Source of the DNA: Nautilus pompilius
Lineage: Eukaryota > Mollusca > Cephalopoda > Nautilida > Nautilidae
NCBI GenBank assembly: GCA_018389105.1
Contig: JACATO010000311.1
Coordinates: forward strand, 1,049,501-1,113,500
DNA: 64,000 nt
Reading direction: 5' to 3'
Shown here one piece after another: positions 45,805 to 57,168 of the stretch. Made by a program: the position numbers and the translations under genes. Positions within the stretch are counted from its first letter, which is position 1; every line of letters starts with the position of its first letter. A model generated the notes under the pieces. That model was not told where the DNA came from. It saw only the letters and a program-made list of their open reading frames with translations, and made no database searches.

Positions 45805-45818
45805 CTCTCTCTCTCATC
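45401..45818. repeat. Interrupted CT polypyrimidine tract of about 420 bp
   Basis: Almost entirely CT/TC units on the plus strand, interrupted by short CAT, GCTC and ATC words such as CTCCATCTCTCT. The serine/leucine-rich plus frame (200 codons) and the arginine/glutamate-rich minus frames are translations of this repeat. Confidence 0.98.
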
Positions 45819-46207
45819 TCGTCTGATGAACATTAATAAGGATGTTATCTACTACCCCATTTTGCGAGTCCAAGATTCTACGCTGTCTGCTTTCGACATT
45901 TAGCGCAGTCTGACTGTTCACTCGCACGGCCTCGTGATGTAAGGAAATCTTTAACTTCCCGCCTTCTCCATTGCCTCATGACGGGTACCGGGCCTATTCT
46001 AACCCACCCATAAGTCGTGTTTTAGTAACGATGACAACACGCTCAGAGAAAGAGCGCGTGAAGAGGCTGTTGTGAACCTACCAGAACGCGTGACGGCAGC
46101 AGCCTCAGCTGATCGCTCCGAAACTTACGCCTTGTCGATCACGTGGCCCAGCAACCATCCGTAGCCTTTCCCCCGCGAGTTTCTCGTCGCTACGCGTACG
46201 TGAAAAG
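45819..46207. other. Unannotated stretch
   Basis: No feature recognised. It is CpG-rich at about 46090-46200. Confidence 0.5.
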
Positions 46208-46353
46208 TAATCTGGTTTATCCACCCACAAGCGGAGTCGATATCGAGCCGCAAAACCTGTCCGCCCATGGGATCCCTGGATTCCGCGCCAGCCCGTCTGG
46301 ATCCTCCCCCCGGTGAGCGAGAACTCGCGAGAAACAGCCTGGGCCTCGTCCCG
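46208..46353 (-). repeat. Dispersed repeat, copy A (inverted relative to 61292-61462)
   Basis: On the minus strand it begins CGGGACGAGGCCCAGG and runs through GGATCCAGACGGGCTGG, GGGATCCCATGGGCGGACAG and GGCTCGATATCGAC to GGGTGGATAAACCAGATTA. The copy at 61292-61462 on the plus strand is nearly identical, differing by a few bases and by about 26 bases that are absent here after CGATATCGAC. Similarity stops abruptly at both ends. The minus open frame over this region is a repeat translation. Confidence 0.9.
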
Positions 46354-46619
46354 TCTTCTCAGTCCCCTAATTCTCTTAATGCCGGCCTGCATTATGTAGT
46401 TTTTCTTTCTAGGACAGAATGATTGCACACATCTTTGTTCAGCGTAAGCAGATTAAAGAAGTAGGCAATAATTAACTAGTAACGGCGGCTTTGTGCTTAC
46501 TTCTAGCGACCGAAGAGTCTCGTGTCCGCCCCTCCTCCTGTACTCGGCTCGGGTCTGACTTCAGAGAGAAAGATGGCCGACCACTTGTATCTGACCGACC
46601 CACGGGTGTTTCTGGGTAC
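46354..46619. other. Unannotated stretch
   Basis: No feature recognised. Confidence 0.5.
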
Positions 46620-46673
46620 AGTCGATAACACTCCAGCGTTTCTTGATAATTCTTTAGAATATCATTTTATTGG

Positions 46674-46716
<43 letters not shown>

Positions 46717-46726
46717 ACTACTATAC

Positions 46727-46759
<33 letters not shown>

Positions 46760-47385
46760 CAACAACAACAACAATGACTAAAAGCTTTGTCGGATCGGTA
46801 TCACGCACACATTATTCCCATCTGACGAGGAACTGCGAAGTGTCATTTTGACTCTGGTGAAGGCAGGAGAACTCTCTCTGCCAGGTCCATATTTGAGAAG
46901 CGATGGAAAAGCTAGCAACACTGGAGACGATTTCGGTCGCGGGGTAAAGGTGATCTAGTTTCGATAACCTGTTCTGCTTTCGTCTTTCATAAAGAGGGGA
47001 ACAAAGACAACAGCGTGTGATTAAATACACAGAAACTTTAAATAAATTAAACAAACTTGCACATTACGTGATGTGCAGAAAGAAACATTAAAAAATTTTA
47101 ATTTGATCGTCCTTTTTTTGATTTTGTATAACTCAGATAATGCAGCTTCCTGCGCACTCTCTCGTTTAAATACCTCCAACTTTACGTGATATAAAACGAT
47201 TCTAGGCAACGGAACCCTCCAATTAAATCGCTGGTGCATCTTTTCGTTTTTTGTCAATTCCCTCATGATAGCAATTACATAGTGACATAAATATATATAT
47301 TTGTTTTTTTAACGTAATCACTAGAGCTGTCGTCCCGGGCCCAAGACCAATTTGTGAGATCCATTACATCAAATGTCAGGGCTGA
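46620..47385. repeat. Old direct duplication, copy 1
   Basis: It aligns in order with 47850-48370. CGATAACACTCCAGCGTTTCTTGATAAT (46623-46650) is matched by AGGTAATACTTCAGCCG...TCCTGATAAT there. The shared order continues with TCTTTAGAATAT, a triplet microsatellite, GAGACGATTTCG with GGGGTAAAGG, TTTCATAAAGAGGGGA, GATTCTAGGCAACGGAA, AATCGCTGG and TACATCAAATGT. About 80-100 bp near 47250-47330 (AT-rich) has no counterpart in copy 2. Divergence is high, so the duplication is old. Confidence 0.75.
46674..46774. repeat. Compound TAC-AAT-AAC trinucleotide microsatellite inside duplication copy 1
   Basis: About 15 TAC units, then ACTACTATACT, then about 10 AAT units and about 6 AAC units. The plus frame with poly-tyrosine, isoleucine and threonine is its translation. 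Confidence 0.97.
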
Positions 47386-47849
47386 GTTTCCAGCCACTCA
47401 CATGTTGCTTCTCGCTCTGTTCTCAGGGGTTCAGAAAAGTAGTCCCACTGTAGGAGCTGTGATAAACGTCACATTCTTGCTAATAAAACGCTTAGCTGGC
47501 TGCCAAACTCAGCGGGTTCGTCGGTAAGGCTTCTGACATTTGCAGCGGAAAGAGCACTGACCGAGTCTGTGCTTTGGGACTTTACCCTCACGCGATCCGT
47601 ACGATCCCAGCGTTTTGGATGGGGTGACTTGTAGAATTAAAATACCGATGTGGCCCAGGCAGGTGACCGGCCAGAAATCCGAGAGGATTACCTGATTAGC
47701 AATATGATGTTAATTTACATTTTATATAATAAATAGGTAAATAAATGGATGGGAAGTATTCTGACCTAATTTCTTTAAAAGATTACTGTCATAAACCGGC
47801 GCTAATAAGTGTACTATTAAAATGATTGATAGTTCCCAGGTGTGCAAGG
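47386..47849. other. Spacer between the duplicated segments
   Basis: No feature recognised. A CpG-rich patch lies at about 47510-47600. Confidence 0.5.
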
Positions 47850-48370
47850 TAATACTTCAGCCGTTCCTGATAATCCAAAGGTTTCTTTAGAGTATTATTC
47901 TATAGGGATATAATGATGATGATGATGATGACGACGACGACGACAACAGTACAGTTAAAATACAGGTGTGTCGAGGTAATCAGCGAATTGATGCCGCGTA
48001 TACTATACCTACTGATATTAGAGACGGTAGTTTCGCTGGTGGGGTAAGGATAGCATTGTTTTGATAACCCATTTCTGTTTTAGTTTTTCATAAAAGGGGG
48101 AGAAAAGCAACAACATACGTTAGCAAATACGTACCCAATAAACATTCTAGAAAGTGAAGTACCATCGGTGTTTTGTCTCGACTAATTAACTCGCGGATTA
48201 AGGTAGCTTCTCGAATTTGTATACAATCTCTCAATATTTTCTTGTTTAACGACCTCTAACTTTAGATCTGAAATGATTCTAGGTAACGGAATCCTCCAGC
48301 TCAATCGCTGGCCCATCCCAGGCCAATGAACAACTTGTAAATTCCATTGCATCAAATGTAGAAAACAGAA
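47850..48370. repeat. Old direct duplication, copy 2
   Basis: Counterpart of 46620-47385. It shares TCTTTAGAGTATTATTCTAT before the microsatellite, GGTGGGGTAAGG, TTTTGATAACCCA, TTTCATAAAAGGGGGA, GATTCTAGGTAACGGAA, CTCAATCGCTGG and CATTGCATCAAATGT with copy 1, in the same order and orientation. Confidence 0.75.
47912..47945. repeat. GAT-to-GAC trinucleotide microsatellite inside duplication copy 2
   Basis: About six ATG/GAT units followed by about five ACG/GAC units, at the same relative place as the TAC/AAT array in copy 1. Confidence 0.9.
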
Positions 48371-50954
48371 GATTTTGCCGGGACATTGACCGACATTAGG
48401 GAAGAGTGCACGTTTTCAGCACTCAAGGGTCCTAGCAGACATATTTTATGAACAGACCTTTCGAAGTACTTTATTGGACGTAAATGTTTGTTTTTTTACG
48501 TACTATACACTTTCTGTAGCGATGGAGATGAAGTAGAACTGTTTTGAGGGGGAGGAGGGGCTTTTCATGTACGACGTTAGCGAGAGAATCTTGATGAGTG
48601 AGTAAGGACGTGGCAAGTAATGGCGTGTTCTTGTTGTGATGCCACTGTTGAAGGCCGCCCCGGTTGCTTTGCTTCGCTGCATCAGCGACATCTGGTGGGT
48701 GAACTTCTCAGTATTACTGGCGACGAATCCAGGAGGAATGTCAAGGCCTTTGGCGATCTGTCGTCGACTCTGAATACCGCGACCTAGAAAAAAAAAACAC
48801 AACCATAACTATTGCAGGAGCTACCTGTTTTCGGCGAGGGGACAGTGCCCACTGGTTACCTGCCACGTGGACATCCAATAAGAAACGATCGCACATAAAG
48901 TATGCAAACTTTGGTCAGGAGGGCGACCGAATAAATATGGCAGGGCGCTGTGGTTCTACTTTTAATAGGCTGGGCTCTGCCGGTGACCGTAAAACGCGAT
49001 GGCTACACTGTTCTTGCGGCTGAAAATCATTGCCAGAAAGCTCGAGGCTACCAATAAGTAGCTGTGGCTACGTATCCTCTCGAACTACCTGACACCGCTC
49101 TTGCATTTTCTAATCTCTACACTCGTGGCTGACCTGGCCATCAGGCGGGCACTGAAATCGTTAATTAGGAATAATCTCCACCACACGGTTGGCGGTACAG
49201 GACAGCGTTCGGACCTTTCGCCACTCTAAGAACTTCTGCTACAGCTTCAGCAGTTCAGAAAGAGACCGATCAGGCGGTCATTCGAATAATCTTCCTCTTC
49301 CTCCTCCCGTTAACCTAACATCACAGCCAATTGTACTTTTTTTCATTCCTTGACTTCGATTTGTGTGAATGTTTCCTGTTTTTAACTACCTGTTCGCTCA
49401 AAACTCTATCTCATTTCAAGTTCTTGCAGTCATTTTCCACAAAATCACAGGATTAAAAAAACAATTAAATAATTTATCTAAAACTTTTAGCCATAGTTTT
49501 AAGACCCAAGTCTTTTGCAGTAAATTTGAGAAACTTACCTATATACTGTATATACTATAAAAGAGGTCCTTTTTTATTACATTACAGTTTGCAAACACAG
49601 TCTCGAAACATTTTTTTTTCGTAAATGATGAATCTTCCCACCACGATGCTTCAGCGACCATAACAGCGGCGCCAATCCGCGCGCCAAAGAGCCCAGCGAT
49701 AAGCAAAATCCCTGCTCGCAATTCAATTAACTTCGTGGAGTAATTATAACCCAGGATAGCGCGCCCCCCAAAAAAAAACATCTAGCATCTAGTGCCTGCT
49801 TACCTCGGCTCATAAAAGTGAAAATAAAGAAAACCGCTTAACCATTTATCCACATCCTTTTGATGTCACTTGCGCTTTCACCGGGTTTTAATAAAATTAA
49901 AGACTTTCGCCAAAATCGTGGCTGCTGGTGGGGGGGACAGCATCGGCTCATCCCGCCCTCTCTCGACCTCATCTTTCTTTTGATGAAAACAGCGGAGCGT
50001 CGCTCGTGAAGAGGAACGGTAACCTTCTGACTTTCGCGAATCCAGTGAATATCGCCAAAATATTCGAAAAGAATTTTTTGTTGTTTTTTTTCCAAAAAAA
50101 AAAAAATCAATAAGTTGTTACAAGCGTGGTAGTCAAGGTTACCGGCAGAGATACAGAGACAGCTTTGTAAGGTAGAGAAGTCTGGTAGGAAAACAAGAAA
50201 TGAAATTATATATCAAATTTGCTGATTACTATTCCAAAAATAATATTATGGTGTTATAAGAATATCATTATCATTATTATTGTTGATTAAACGGATTTTT
50301 ACTCCATCAATATATACCGTAATAACCACGTGCGTCTCTTATGTAATAGGATGGTCCTACCTCTTGACGATCCTATTACCAGGACCTCCTCCCGGTCGCT
50401 TGGCGACGAAATTCTCTCTTGCTCAGCACCAACTTCTTTGACAATAAAAATCCTATCAACCCGACTACGAGCTTTTATTAAGTGCCCCCCCCACCCACGT
50501 GGGCACGATTATTGTATTACACCTACTTCGCGCCGCTCACGCACCCATATTCGACTCTGACGAAAGCGTAAACGGACCGTGTTCCGGACGGTTCGATATC
50601 ACGAGTCCCAGTCTCCAGCCACTGTAGATTTCTGCATCTCTGCTGAGGCTGCCTACGTACGATTCCACTATTCACAGACAGTAAACCACCGAAGCCTTGG
50701 CCAGTTAATTTGGCCCACTCATTAATTTAAAATCCTTATGCATTTTTACGGCTTAAAGCCGGATAATAAATTTTAAAGGTTTTTATGAAATATTTATTAA
50801 CAAGCTTGATTTTTTAATTAAAAAAACAACAAACTTTTAAATTTGAAGTTATAGCAACAAAAAATGAGTTAAAACTACAAAATCTTGGGTGTGTTTTTTG
50901 TTCATGTTTCGACCAGCAGCAGTCTCTTGTTTCTAATTACTGGTTTTATCCTTG
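48371..50954. other. Unannotated stretch without recognisable genes
   Basis: A 99-codon minus frame (48802-48503) and a 90-codon minus frame (50110-49838) match nothing known. CpG-rich patches occur at 48650-48800, 49660-49720 and 50380-50620. No gene supported. Confidence 0.45.
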
Positions 50955-51200
50955 TTCCTACTAATGTCCTGAAGCCTCTTTAATGACGTTTGGCCATTCT
51001 TCTTGATTTTTTTTATCATATATTTCCCAATCACTGTTCATATATTCAAATGGACTTAATTCAGGAGAATTTCCAAGCCCGCTTTTAAACCAAACTATCC
51101 TTGAGCCAAATGAAGACTTTCTTTGACTCTTCCCTGTCCTTAGGCTAAAAGTGTCCAGTTTTTAAAATAGTTCCGAAGACCCTGCCGACATTTCTTACTG
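50955..51200 (-). pseudogene. Tc1-like transposase C-terminal relic
   Basis: Minus strand. The peptide GLGNSPELSPFEYMNSDWE (about 51081-51025) matches the GNSPDLNPIENLW block that holds the last catalytic acidic residue. It is followed by YDKKNQEEWPNVIKEA (about 51019-50972), matching the C-terminal helical segment. One or more stops lie just upstream, and the DNDPKHTSK block is not clearly readable, though decayed sequence to about 51560 may belong to the same insertion. The sequence is AT-rich and CpG-poor, like the relics at 21 and 55 kb. Confidence 0.6.
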
Positions 51201-52911
51201 GAAAATCAAGTCGTTAAAACAATTTCTAAACGTGTAAGACCCATTTCAAACTATGCAGCGCTCTGCTGTTTATCACGGCCACACACACACACACACACTA
51301 TTTACCTGTATCTTCAAAATTCGAAAATTATCAGCATTGAACGAAAATGCGGATGCGAGGCCAGCTGTTTCAATAACAAAAGCTAAGAATCAATTATATA
51401 AATCTCCAAAATAATTTTTTTTAGGGTGAAAGGGAAGTTCCAACACTGTCCAGAACATAACAAAACGGTCGGGAATCATCTAGAATACAGTGGAAAATTT
51501 CAGAATATTCTGCTCGATGCCGATTTTATATCGTTGCAAATGCCTACTCGTTTTCAAACTGCCATTTCCTATATTTAGTGTTAGTTTTACAAATGTTTTA
51601 ATCACATGAAAAAGGAAAGGAGTTTAAGTGTTGGACAGTTGTTGAGCATTTAAATCGGAGGCTTTATCGCTAACACAAAGTAAACATGTTGAAAATTAGT
51701 TGTATCTGATGAAGCGATTTTTGATTACCTAAGGGTATTGAGAAACTTGGCTTATAACAATAAGTTAGAAGAACGACTGCTAACTTCTGTTCCTTACACC
51801 CGACCGTTTATGAGGTTTTGTTCATCAGGGAACAAATACAAGCCGGACTGATGTCATATACCGAGCGGACTCAAGTATACCGCCCAGGCGGGCACAGGAT
51901 ACAGACTGTCATTGGCGAAACTGAACAAACCGTCAAGGGCCGATGATGGCCGACCCAAAAGTGAGGAGCACATGACCACAAAAGGAAAACAAAGTACAAA
52001 CTGAAGATCTAAGTTAGTCACAGGTGAAACTTTAAGTCAACAGGAGTAGCTAGCATTCTCCATGAGCGTGGGAAGAGTTTATTTGTTGACAGACGGGGCT
52101 GAGATTGACAAATGTAACTAAGGTGGACACGACTTTGAGAAAGTAAAAAAGACGATTATAAAACAGGTCGGTTCGGAGGTGGGCTTATTCGGTGTAGCGA
52201 TGTAACGACTCAAAGAAAATTAAAAGGCCAGGTATTTAAAAAAACAACAAAAGACGAACTTAACCCGGATACTTTGGCGAAATATTTGTAGGCAGCAAAC
52301 AAACAAAAACCCCATTCCTGTTCGAATTCTGCGGGCCATACGGTCGCAAACGGTGAAGTTGGCAGCCGAAATACACCGGAAGCTTCTCGAATTACGTTTC
52401 GCAATCGAAGAGAGTGAATTTATTTCTGTTCACTGCGCCCCGCTTATTGAGTTTCTGGGAAACCTTTCAGCCCCAAACACATTAATTCACTCTGGGCCGC
52501 GAGCCGGGGAAGGGAATCGCAGCGAGTTGCTGGAAATAAGGTGCTGTTTATCGTCTGACGAGTCTGTTAAATGCTGAGAGTAATTCTCACCTGGAGGGAA
52601 GCAGACGTCATGGAGAGATACCACAGTGTGTGTGGGGGGGGATTTGTCTTCTTTACGGCATGAATAGCAGCCACGTAAAAACGTTCTTTTACAAAGGATG
52701 CGGGGGTGTGAGCAGCTTCTCAGGTGCGAGGACTTCCACGAGCCGAACATCCCCTCTCATTACAAGAGGATGGAGTCGTCTGCAAGCACTTACACAAATC
52801 CGACGGCTTCTTGATTCCTTTATTACTCTACTCATCCGTCTTCCCGCAGCCGAAGATAACTAACTTTTATGGAAAGCAACAACTCTATATAATTTCTTAC
52901 TTCTGAAATTA
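51201..52911. other. Unannotated stretch, possibly including more of the Tc1 relic
   Basis: A short CA run sits at 51281-51298. From about 52200 to 52860 the sequence is less AT-rich, with open frames of 60-87 codons on both strands that match nothing known. No gene supported. Confidence 0.45.
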
Positions 52912-52985
52912 TCAGCTTAGACTATAAGCACCGCATTGTCATGCGGCGGAACGCGGGTTCGATTCTTCTTCTCAATCAATTTCCC
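52912..52985 (+). repeat. tRNA-Asp-like pseudogene or SINE head
   Basis: CACCGCATTGTCATGCGG resembles the anticodon arm of tRNA-Asp with a GTC anticodon. It is followed by GGAACGCGGGTTCGATTC, a perfect B-box and T-arm 5' half. The D-arm (CAGCTTAGACTATAAG) is shortened, the anticodon loop has lost a base and the acceptor stem does not pair. It is thus a decayed tRNA or the head of a SINE rather than a working gene. Confidence 0.5.
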
Positions 52986-54639
52986 CTCAGCGAGTATCCG
53001 ACGTTTCCGCCACATATCGTCTGTGTCTAATCAAAAGGCCGGGGATTTCCTTCCGGCGATCCCGTTCCTCAGGTAAATAAGCTAATGGCCTTAAATATCG
53101 GCGTAATGGCCAAAATAATAAATATCTCTCTCTCTGTGTGTGTGTATTATTTCTAAAACTATAAAACTCATAAGAAGCATCATTTTCAATACTAAAAGAT
53201 TATTTCCTCGAAGCCTTGTGGCAGAGCCCCTATGGTGTCCTTCAGATAGTCGTCACCAATTAATAGCGGACCAGAGAATTTCTTGCTCTTAGAAAAGAGG
53301 TTTCCAACCCACAGACTGATCCCTGCTTTTCGATTCCCTAACGTCCTCGGCTGGGGCCAGTTTCTCGCGTGCCGAATCCGGGAAAGTTTCTTGGTCCACT
53401 GGCAAAATCCCCACTGCACGTTGTTCCCCATAGCGAACGTCTGCGAGTCTGGACATTTTGGTCTGAAGGCAAAAAGGGGTGTCGGGGGGGGGGGACCGTA
53501 ATTGACGTGTTCGCTGTTTCTGATACTAAAGTACGCGGGAATTAACCAACCAACCACCGACTGCGTGAGAACTGCTGCACACCTCCCGGCGGCTGCCACG
53601 TTGCCAGCCTCGGGGGCCCGGTCAGGACGTACAAACAAAGTTAATTTTCCACTAGACGAAGATTGATTTTTTCCCCCCACTTACTATCGAATTTAAAATG
53701 CAATATTAATCTCAGAACAACGCAAGCTATTAATTTTTTTAATATCCTTGCGTAAATGCGCGGCTGGAAGCGGATATTCTGCTCTGACAATTTATAGCTG
53801 TAGGATTCCGGAAGCAGACCTACCCCACCCCATTTGTTGCGATAAGGGGTAATGCCCCCCGAGGTCTTTGAAATCTCCGCAAATTCTCCGATCGGATTCC
53901 TAATGTCATTTTATGGTGGATAACTGAAACTTTCCAGCCCGAAATTTAATTAAGCATTGAAAGGGTCAATGTACGAGCGCCAAGAGTCACATTCCAAATC
54001 GATTTTAAAAATAAAAAAGGGGGGCCTCGAAATTTGCCTGCGATACGGAGCCCGTGTCCAGTTAGGCAAATGATACCTTTTTTGATATTTGTTTTGATTT
54101 TTTGTCCTTTTTTTGTTGCTTGTTTTAAATGGTAAAAATCTAAATTTCTATACCCCCTTTTTTAATGCGTAACTTCGTCGTCAGATTGTCTTAAATGCAC
54201 TGTAGTAGTTTACGTTTAAAAGCTATATGCCGTGTATGTACAGGACCACGTGGTCGGCTGCCAGCGGTTACCGTTGGTGTCGCATTCACGTGATTACCCG
54301 CTTCTCGTGAGCTGCAAACCTTGATTTCTCCGATCGATAGTTTCACGGTAAATAGCGAATCCGGAGAAGTATCCAACCACTTCAGTTGTGAGTCTTTGGC
54401 CGGCAGTTCTTTTTTTAGTTGAAATGTGTTGTTTGGTGGGTGTTTGTGAATTGTGTCACCCGAGGCTGCGATGTTTAACAGATACAACAGAAGTGTGTCG
54501 CGAATATTTCAGCATTTATACTTTAATTCCTTGTTGTTCACCGTAGCGGGAAAAATTCTTGCTAAATAAACATTTCACCAGTTACGCGACTTACAAATTA
54601 TTAATATCTATGTTCACATGCTCAAACCCTCGCACCATC
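52986..54639. other. Unannotated stretch without recognisable genes
   Basis: A CT/GT run lies at about 53125-53150 and an eleven-base G run at 53484-53494. A 162-codon minus frame (53680-53192) starts at GTG and matches no family I know. No gene supported. Confidence 0.45.
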
Positions 54640-55500
54640 GATCTTCAGGGTGAGCAACCTGAAGGCCTTAATAACAGCTGTCATGTGGTCTTGCCTGGAG
54701 GAAACAGAACTTCTACAATATTCGGGGGTTGACATCTTCCCCTTGACAACGAAATCTTTTAGCTAACTCTCTGATCGACCTTTTGACTGGTCCAGTCGTT
54801 GCTCCATAACATCCGACAGCCATTTCCGAAAGTTTCACCATTCAAGAACACTCAACTTCTGTGGTAAAATATTTCAAATATTCTTGGATGTCCTCCGAAT
54901 CATTATTCTAATGAAAATTACAATTTCATTTCAACAATATTCTTGTTAGTGTTAATTTGTTTCTTCCCAGTATGTTTTTATTTAATGGCTGTCCATAATT
55001 TCTTCTATCATTCTTAAAATGGCCAATTCCTTTTGCGGTCATGTAACCAAGAGTGTTTTCACCGTCACTCTTAGAATAGGGCACTACAAACTTCTCCAGT
55101 TTGCTTTCAGATTCAAACTATCAAATGGCTGAAGAAGATTTTTTTCATTCCAAAACTCTATGAGTTCTATAAACTGTAGTCGTTTTGTACCATTCCATTT
55201 ACCAAAGAATGGCGTCTGTTTAGATACACTTTCATACTGTGAGAGAAATTATAATGGCTTCTTCACTTCCCTACTGCTGTTTGGCCAGCTAAATAACAGT
55301 TCGTTTTTTTAATATATATATATATTTTTTCCCTTTAGTCCCCCTTTTTTTCCTATTTGTCTGTTTTGTCATTTGGCTTCTTGGAAGACCGTCTCTAGGC
55401 TTACTAATGACATTTTCTAGCAGCTTATCTTCGCGGCGATACTGCGGACTGCTGACGAGTGATTGCAATGTTTCACTGAGGACTTTACAAATTCCCTTTG
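54640..55500 (-). pseudogene. Tc1-like transposase relic, near full span
   Basis: Minus strand. A SKPRDGLPRSQMT peptide near 55400 fits the linker after the first helix-turn-helix (TGS--DRPRSGRP). GYMTAKGIGHFKND (about 55052-55011) fits the VWGCM-AKGIG-L block. NDSEDIQEYLKYF (about 54905-54867) fits DNDPKHTSK---EYL. The decayed stretch below that, to 54640, should hold the C-terminus. Stops and frame changes are frequent. AT-rich and CpG-poor. The catalytic aspartates cannot be followed in one frame. The identification rests on the order and spacing of these blocks and is weaker than for 21045-21770. Confidence 0.5.
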
Positions 55501-56943
55501 TTCATCAGGGCTGCTGTGTTAGGCACCATCTCAGACCACCGCCGCGCTGCTGTTTCATGTTGGAGAGTAAATAAATCACACCGAAACCACTTCATTTGTT
55601 CATATCTCTTACACGGTAAGAAATCATTTACATGCATTTATGGATGTATTAAAAAATCTTATTATATTATATTATTTTTTAAATATTTAGCAGCAATTTT
55701 TATTTTTTAATGGACAACACATAGTTATGATATGACACCCAGTGACTGATGAAGCAACGATCAAAACCTCTAGGCCAACCAACCCCTAAAGGACGACGCG
55801 GTTTAGTCTTCTCAGAAGAAGTTAAATGTATATTACGCGATTTCTACATACAACAGATATCTTTAGAGATAGAGCTACCTTTTGACCAAATTATTACACA
55901 GGTTCCTGCGACGTGACACCATCTTTCGCTCGGCAGGCTTAGCAATTTTGGGTGCCTCGCTTCACTTCAGCAGCTCTCCCAGACAGGTGTGAGAGCAGCA
56001 GCCCTCAACCGCCAGCGCCAGAAACTCGGAGGAAACTAGAACTTGCCTTCCCATTACGAAGTGATGTCCTTAAAAAAAGAAGAGAAAAATTAGTGCGCGG
56101 ACCGACATGCTGAAGATGCTGAGAGATGAATGGCCATAAAAGATGGTTTTAGATCCAAGAGCCGGCCATCAGTGAAGGTTCCGCCGGCTTATTAAAGACG
56201 AAGGGCAAAAACGTTTCCCAAGACGTGGTCTGTTACTGGAGAGAGGAAGCGGGGTTTTGTGAGAATAAACAGCAAGAGAAATTGATTACTTCCGGTTGAA
56301 ACAAACTGTAGCAAAATTACTTTTTTTTTAAAATTTAGAACTAGAAGACACTGACGATATAATGGAAAAGTTGTCTTTTCTTCTATAATCTCTATTCTTC
56401 CTACAGACGACGGAATCTTCGAGTTTATTCTGTACCTGTCTGTGACAATCCTCTGCCGTGCCATTAGCCTGCATCAACTACGTTCTTTCAATCTTTGATA
56501 CAGGGTTCCCCCAAAAGAATGTGTATTTTTAAAATAAAGGTAAAGTTATAATTTATGTTGCGAAAATGTCATATATAAAGAATAAAAGTACTTCAATGAT
56601 ATAAAGCCATTATGTTAAAATTTACCAAGATGACCGTATACAAACAGTTTATGCCACAGCGAACAGGACCAATGCAAGAATCATACTAGCTCCTCCATCA
56701 GTAAGAAGCAGCCTCGATGATTTATCATCCTCAGCAGAATCTTTCAGGGGGCAGTGAATAGAAACAAAAATATTTTTTCGCCCATAAGGTTCATTAAATG
56801 AACTCAGATAATCTGCCAGCACATACGAATTAAGAACCAATTATAAGATGATAATGGTCTTTTTTGTGGAAATTTATCGTCGTCCAAGTTCAATGATCCA
56901 CCCGACCGCGCGACTTTTGAGCGACACATTTCATCCGAGACTG
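55501..56943. other. Unannotated non-coding stretch
   Basis: No gene supported. Open frames of 63-90 codons near 55498, 56192 and 56649 match nothing known. The sequence is CpG-richer at 55880-56050. Confidence 0.5.
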
Positions 56944-57027
56944 ACGACAGGTAGGTTCACGTGACCAGCGGACTGGGGTATAAAAACGACAGGTAGGTTC
57001 ACGTGACCAGCGGACTGGGGTATAAAA
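56944..57027 (+). promoter_or_regulatory. Duplicated 42-bp E-box plus TATA-box module, candidate core promoter
   Basis: The unit ACGACAGGTAGGTTCACGTG (first 20 bases) followed by ACCAGCGGACTGGGGTATAAAA occurs twice in tandem with a period of exactly 42 bp (56944-56985 and 56986-57027). Each copy holds a CACGTG E-box and a good TATAAAA box; the TATA boxes start at 56979 and 57021. An initiator-like TCAGACT follows at 57060-57066, about 40 bases from the second TATA. The sequence is read directly; promoter activity is inferred. No confident downstream coding exon was found. Confidence 0.5.
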
Positions 57028-57130
57028 CAAGTCGGGCGCCCCAAGGACAACTTTTCTGCTCAGACTGCGTGGATTTTTGGGAAAATTTTAGTAGTCTATC
57101 AGTGAAACCCAGATTTTATTACCCTCCCCT

Positions 57131-57168
<38 letters not shown>

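Noticed and set aside
45301-45903. 200-codon serine/leucine-rich protein
   Set aside because: A translation of the CT tract with no constraint visible.
46105-46428. 107-codon minus open frame and the similar plus frame at 61158-61463
   Set aside because: Their shared peptides arise from the dispersed DNA repeat; the frames differ between copies and an indel breaks correspondence.
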